Shown here: positions 63,285-64,000 of the stretch, one piece after another
How the letters are laid out: each line of letters starts with the position of its first letter
Numbering within the stretch: the stretch's first letter is position 1
Assembly: GCA_035762545.1 (NCBI GenBank)
Contig: DASTOM010000019.1
Span: forward strand, 99,948-163,947
From: JANQRA01 sp035762545
Lineage (GTDB): Bacteria > Actinomycetota > Acidimicrobiia > Spongiisociales > ZC4RG35
Length of the DNA: 64,000 bases
Reading direction: 5' to 3'
The notes under the pieces: model-generated
What the model saw: the letters and a program-made list of their open reading frames with translations, nothing else
Databases searched by the model: none
Told to the model about the DNA's origin: nothing
Made by a program: the position numbers and the translations under genes

Positions 63285-64000
63285 TCAGTCGGTGAGCCGT
63301 GTCACGATCTCGCTCACCGTATAGACCGTGGCGGTGCTGGTATTGGGCACGGGAAGCGTCTGCCATGCCCCACCGGACAGTCGCCATCGCGCCGTCCAGT
63401 CGTACTCGACCGTGAGATCGACTCCGTCCGAGTTCTTGGTCTCGTAGACATGGACAGCACCACCCTCGGGGTAGCCACCGAGGATGATGGGGTCCGGTGG
63501 AAACGTGTCGGTCTCACCGTCACCCCAGTCGACCAACACGGCGTCGACTCTCACCTCGACCTCGATCGTAGTTGGGCCCCCGGTCAGCGTCGCAGTGTGA
63601 TCGTCGGGGACAGGGACACCGACGAAGGTGTCGAGACCGGTGACACCGTCTCCGGGTATCGGGTTGAGCGACGGGGTTGGTGGGTCGTGGACATACGACA
63701 TCACGTAGTCCCAGGCCTCGGTGGCAGGGTCGAACGATGCACCCGGTTCCGAAGTACATCGGGGAATGACAGGTCCGATCGCGACGATCCCGCCGGGCGT
63801 GGTGGGGTCGATGTCGAGACCGACTTCGGCACTGCCGTCCGCGTACTGGTTGATGAGGACGTAGGCGGTCGATGCCGACGTGAAGAACCAACACTCTCCG
63901 GTGGAGTCGGTCCCGAGGTCGGGGTAGAGCCGTGATGGGACGTCGTCGTCAGAGACGTAGTCGATGGTGTCCCCACCGGCGATCCGACAACGGGTGATGG
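63285..64000 (-). CDS. Secreted PKD-like protein, 5' end beyond the window
   Basis: The frame is open from 63285 to the right edge (about 238 residues visible), so the start lies outside. A PKD-like module is visible: VLVDWGDGETDTFPPDP followed by HVYETKNSDGVDLTVEYDWTARW (in parts). Upstream are Cys-containing beta-rich stretches such as CWFFTSASTAYVLINQY. The end reads like an extracellular adhesion or pilus-associated protein of the actinobacterial kind. An internal GTG at 63704 could be mistaken for the start. Confidence 0.7.
   Translation of the reverse strand, partial: ITRCRIAGGDTIDYVSDDDVPSRLYPDLGTDSTGECWFFTSASTAYVLINQYADGSAEVGLDIDPTTPGGIVAIGPVIPRCTSEPGASFDPATEAWDYVMSYVHDPPTPSLNPIPGDGVTGLDTFVGVPVPDDHTATLTGGPTTIEVEVRVDAVLVDWGDGETDTFPPDPIILGGYPEGGAVHVYETKNSDGVDLTVEYDWTARWRLSGGAWQTLPVPNTSTATVYTVSEIVTRLTD

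Overview
The window looks like a piece of chromosome from a high-GC actinobacterium, probably an uncultured Acidimicrobiia-like lineage. The evidence is combined: two F420-type luciferase-like oxidoreductases, a BTAD/SARP regulator, a DUF3039 protein, a LytR-CpsA-Psr protein, several class III cyclase fusions, Thr/Pro-rich lipoproteins, and stand-alone LigD-polymerase and LigB-type repair proteins. The rank below phylum is inference. I see no rRNA, tRNA, transposase, phage gene or CRISPR array. Genes are very tightly packed: many convergent pairs end within a few bases of each other or overlap. About half of the genes that head a transcription unit have no Shine-Dalgarno but carry a TANNNT box 6-9 nt before the start codon, which suggests leaderless mRNAs.

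1-7.6 kb: the end of a processive family 2 glycosyltransferase, a lipoprotein, a TPR-CHAT caspase-like protease divergent from a subtilisin-like lipoprotein (probably frameshifted near its C-terminus), an aquaporin, an alpha/beta hydrolase and a DUF1905 protein. 7.6-24 kb: a signalling-rich stretch. It holds three class III cyclase-domain proteins fused to TPRs, to an alpha/beta hydrolase, and to an NB-ARC-like ATPase. It also has a sensor kinase lacking its phospho-acceptor histidine, a giant BTAD-ATPase regulator with a second HTH at its C-terminus, an acetolactate decarboxylase with an N-terminal ribbon-helix-helix-like segment, and a 30-residue secreted-peptide gene with a perfect ribosome binding site.

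24-38 kb: metabolism. Two SDR dehydrogenases, a PlsC acyltransferase, an orphan form II CoxL-type molybdenum hydroxylase, an SMP-30 lactonase, a flavin reductase, citramalate synthase (isoleucine pathway), a sulfite-oxidase-like enzyme, an MFS exporter, and an operon of two-subunit aconitase X, an F420-type oxidoreductase and a tandem GNAT. The citramalate synthase gene is preceded by a complete attenuator: promoter, a 13-residue leader peptide with four consecutive Ile codons, a pause hairpin and an intrinsic terminator.

38-64 kb: Lon protease, two M20 peptidases, LtrA, a second F420-type oxidoreductase with a GNAT, a LigD-type polymerase, an LCP lipoprotein, a QEGLA-motif metallopeptidase, an ATP-dependent DNA ligase, a beta-propeller lipoprotein, a cupredoxin, a succinate-semialdehyde-type dehydrogenase, an S9 peptidase, and an ArsR-SRPBCC fusion whose promoter holds a perfect inverted repeat between its -35 and -10 boxes. 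A CAP-domain protein and a secreted PKD-like protein that runs off the right edge close the window.
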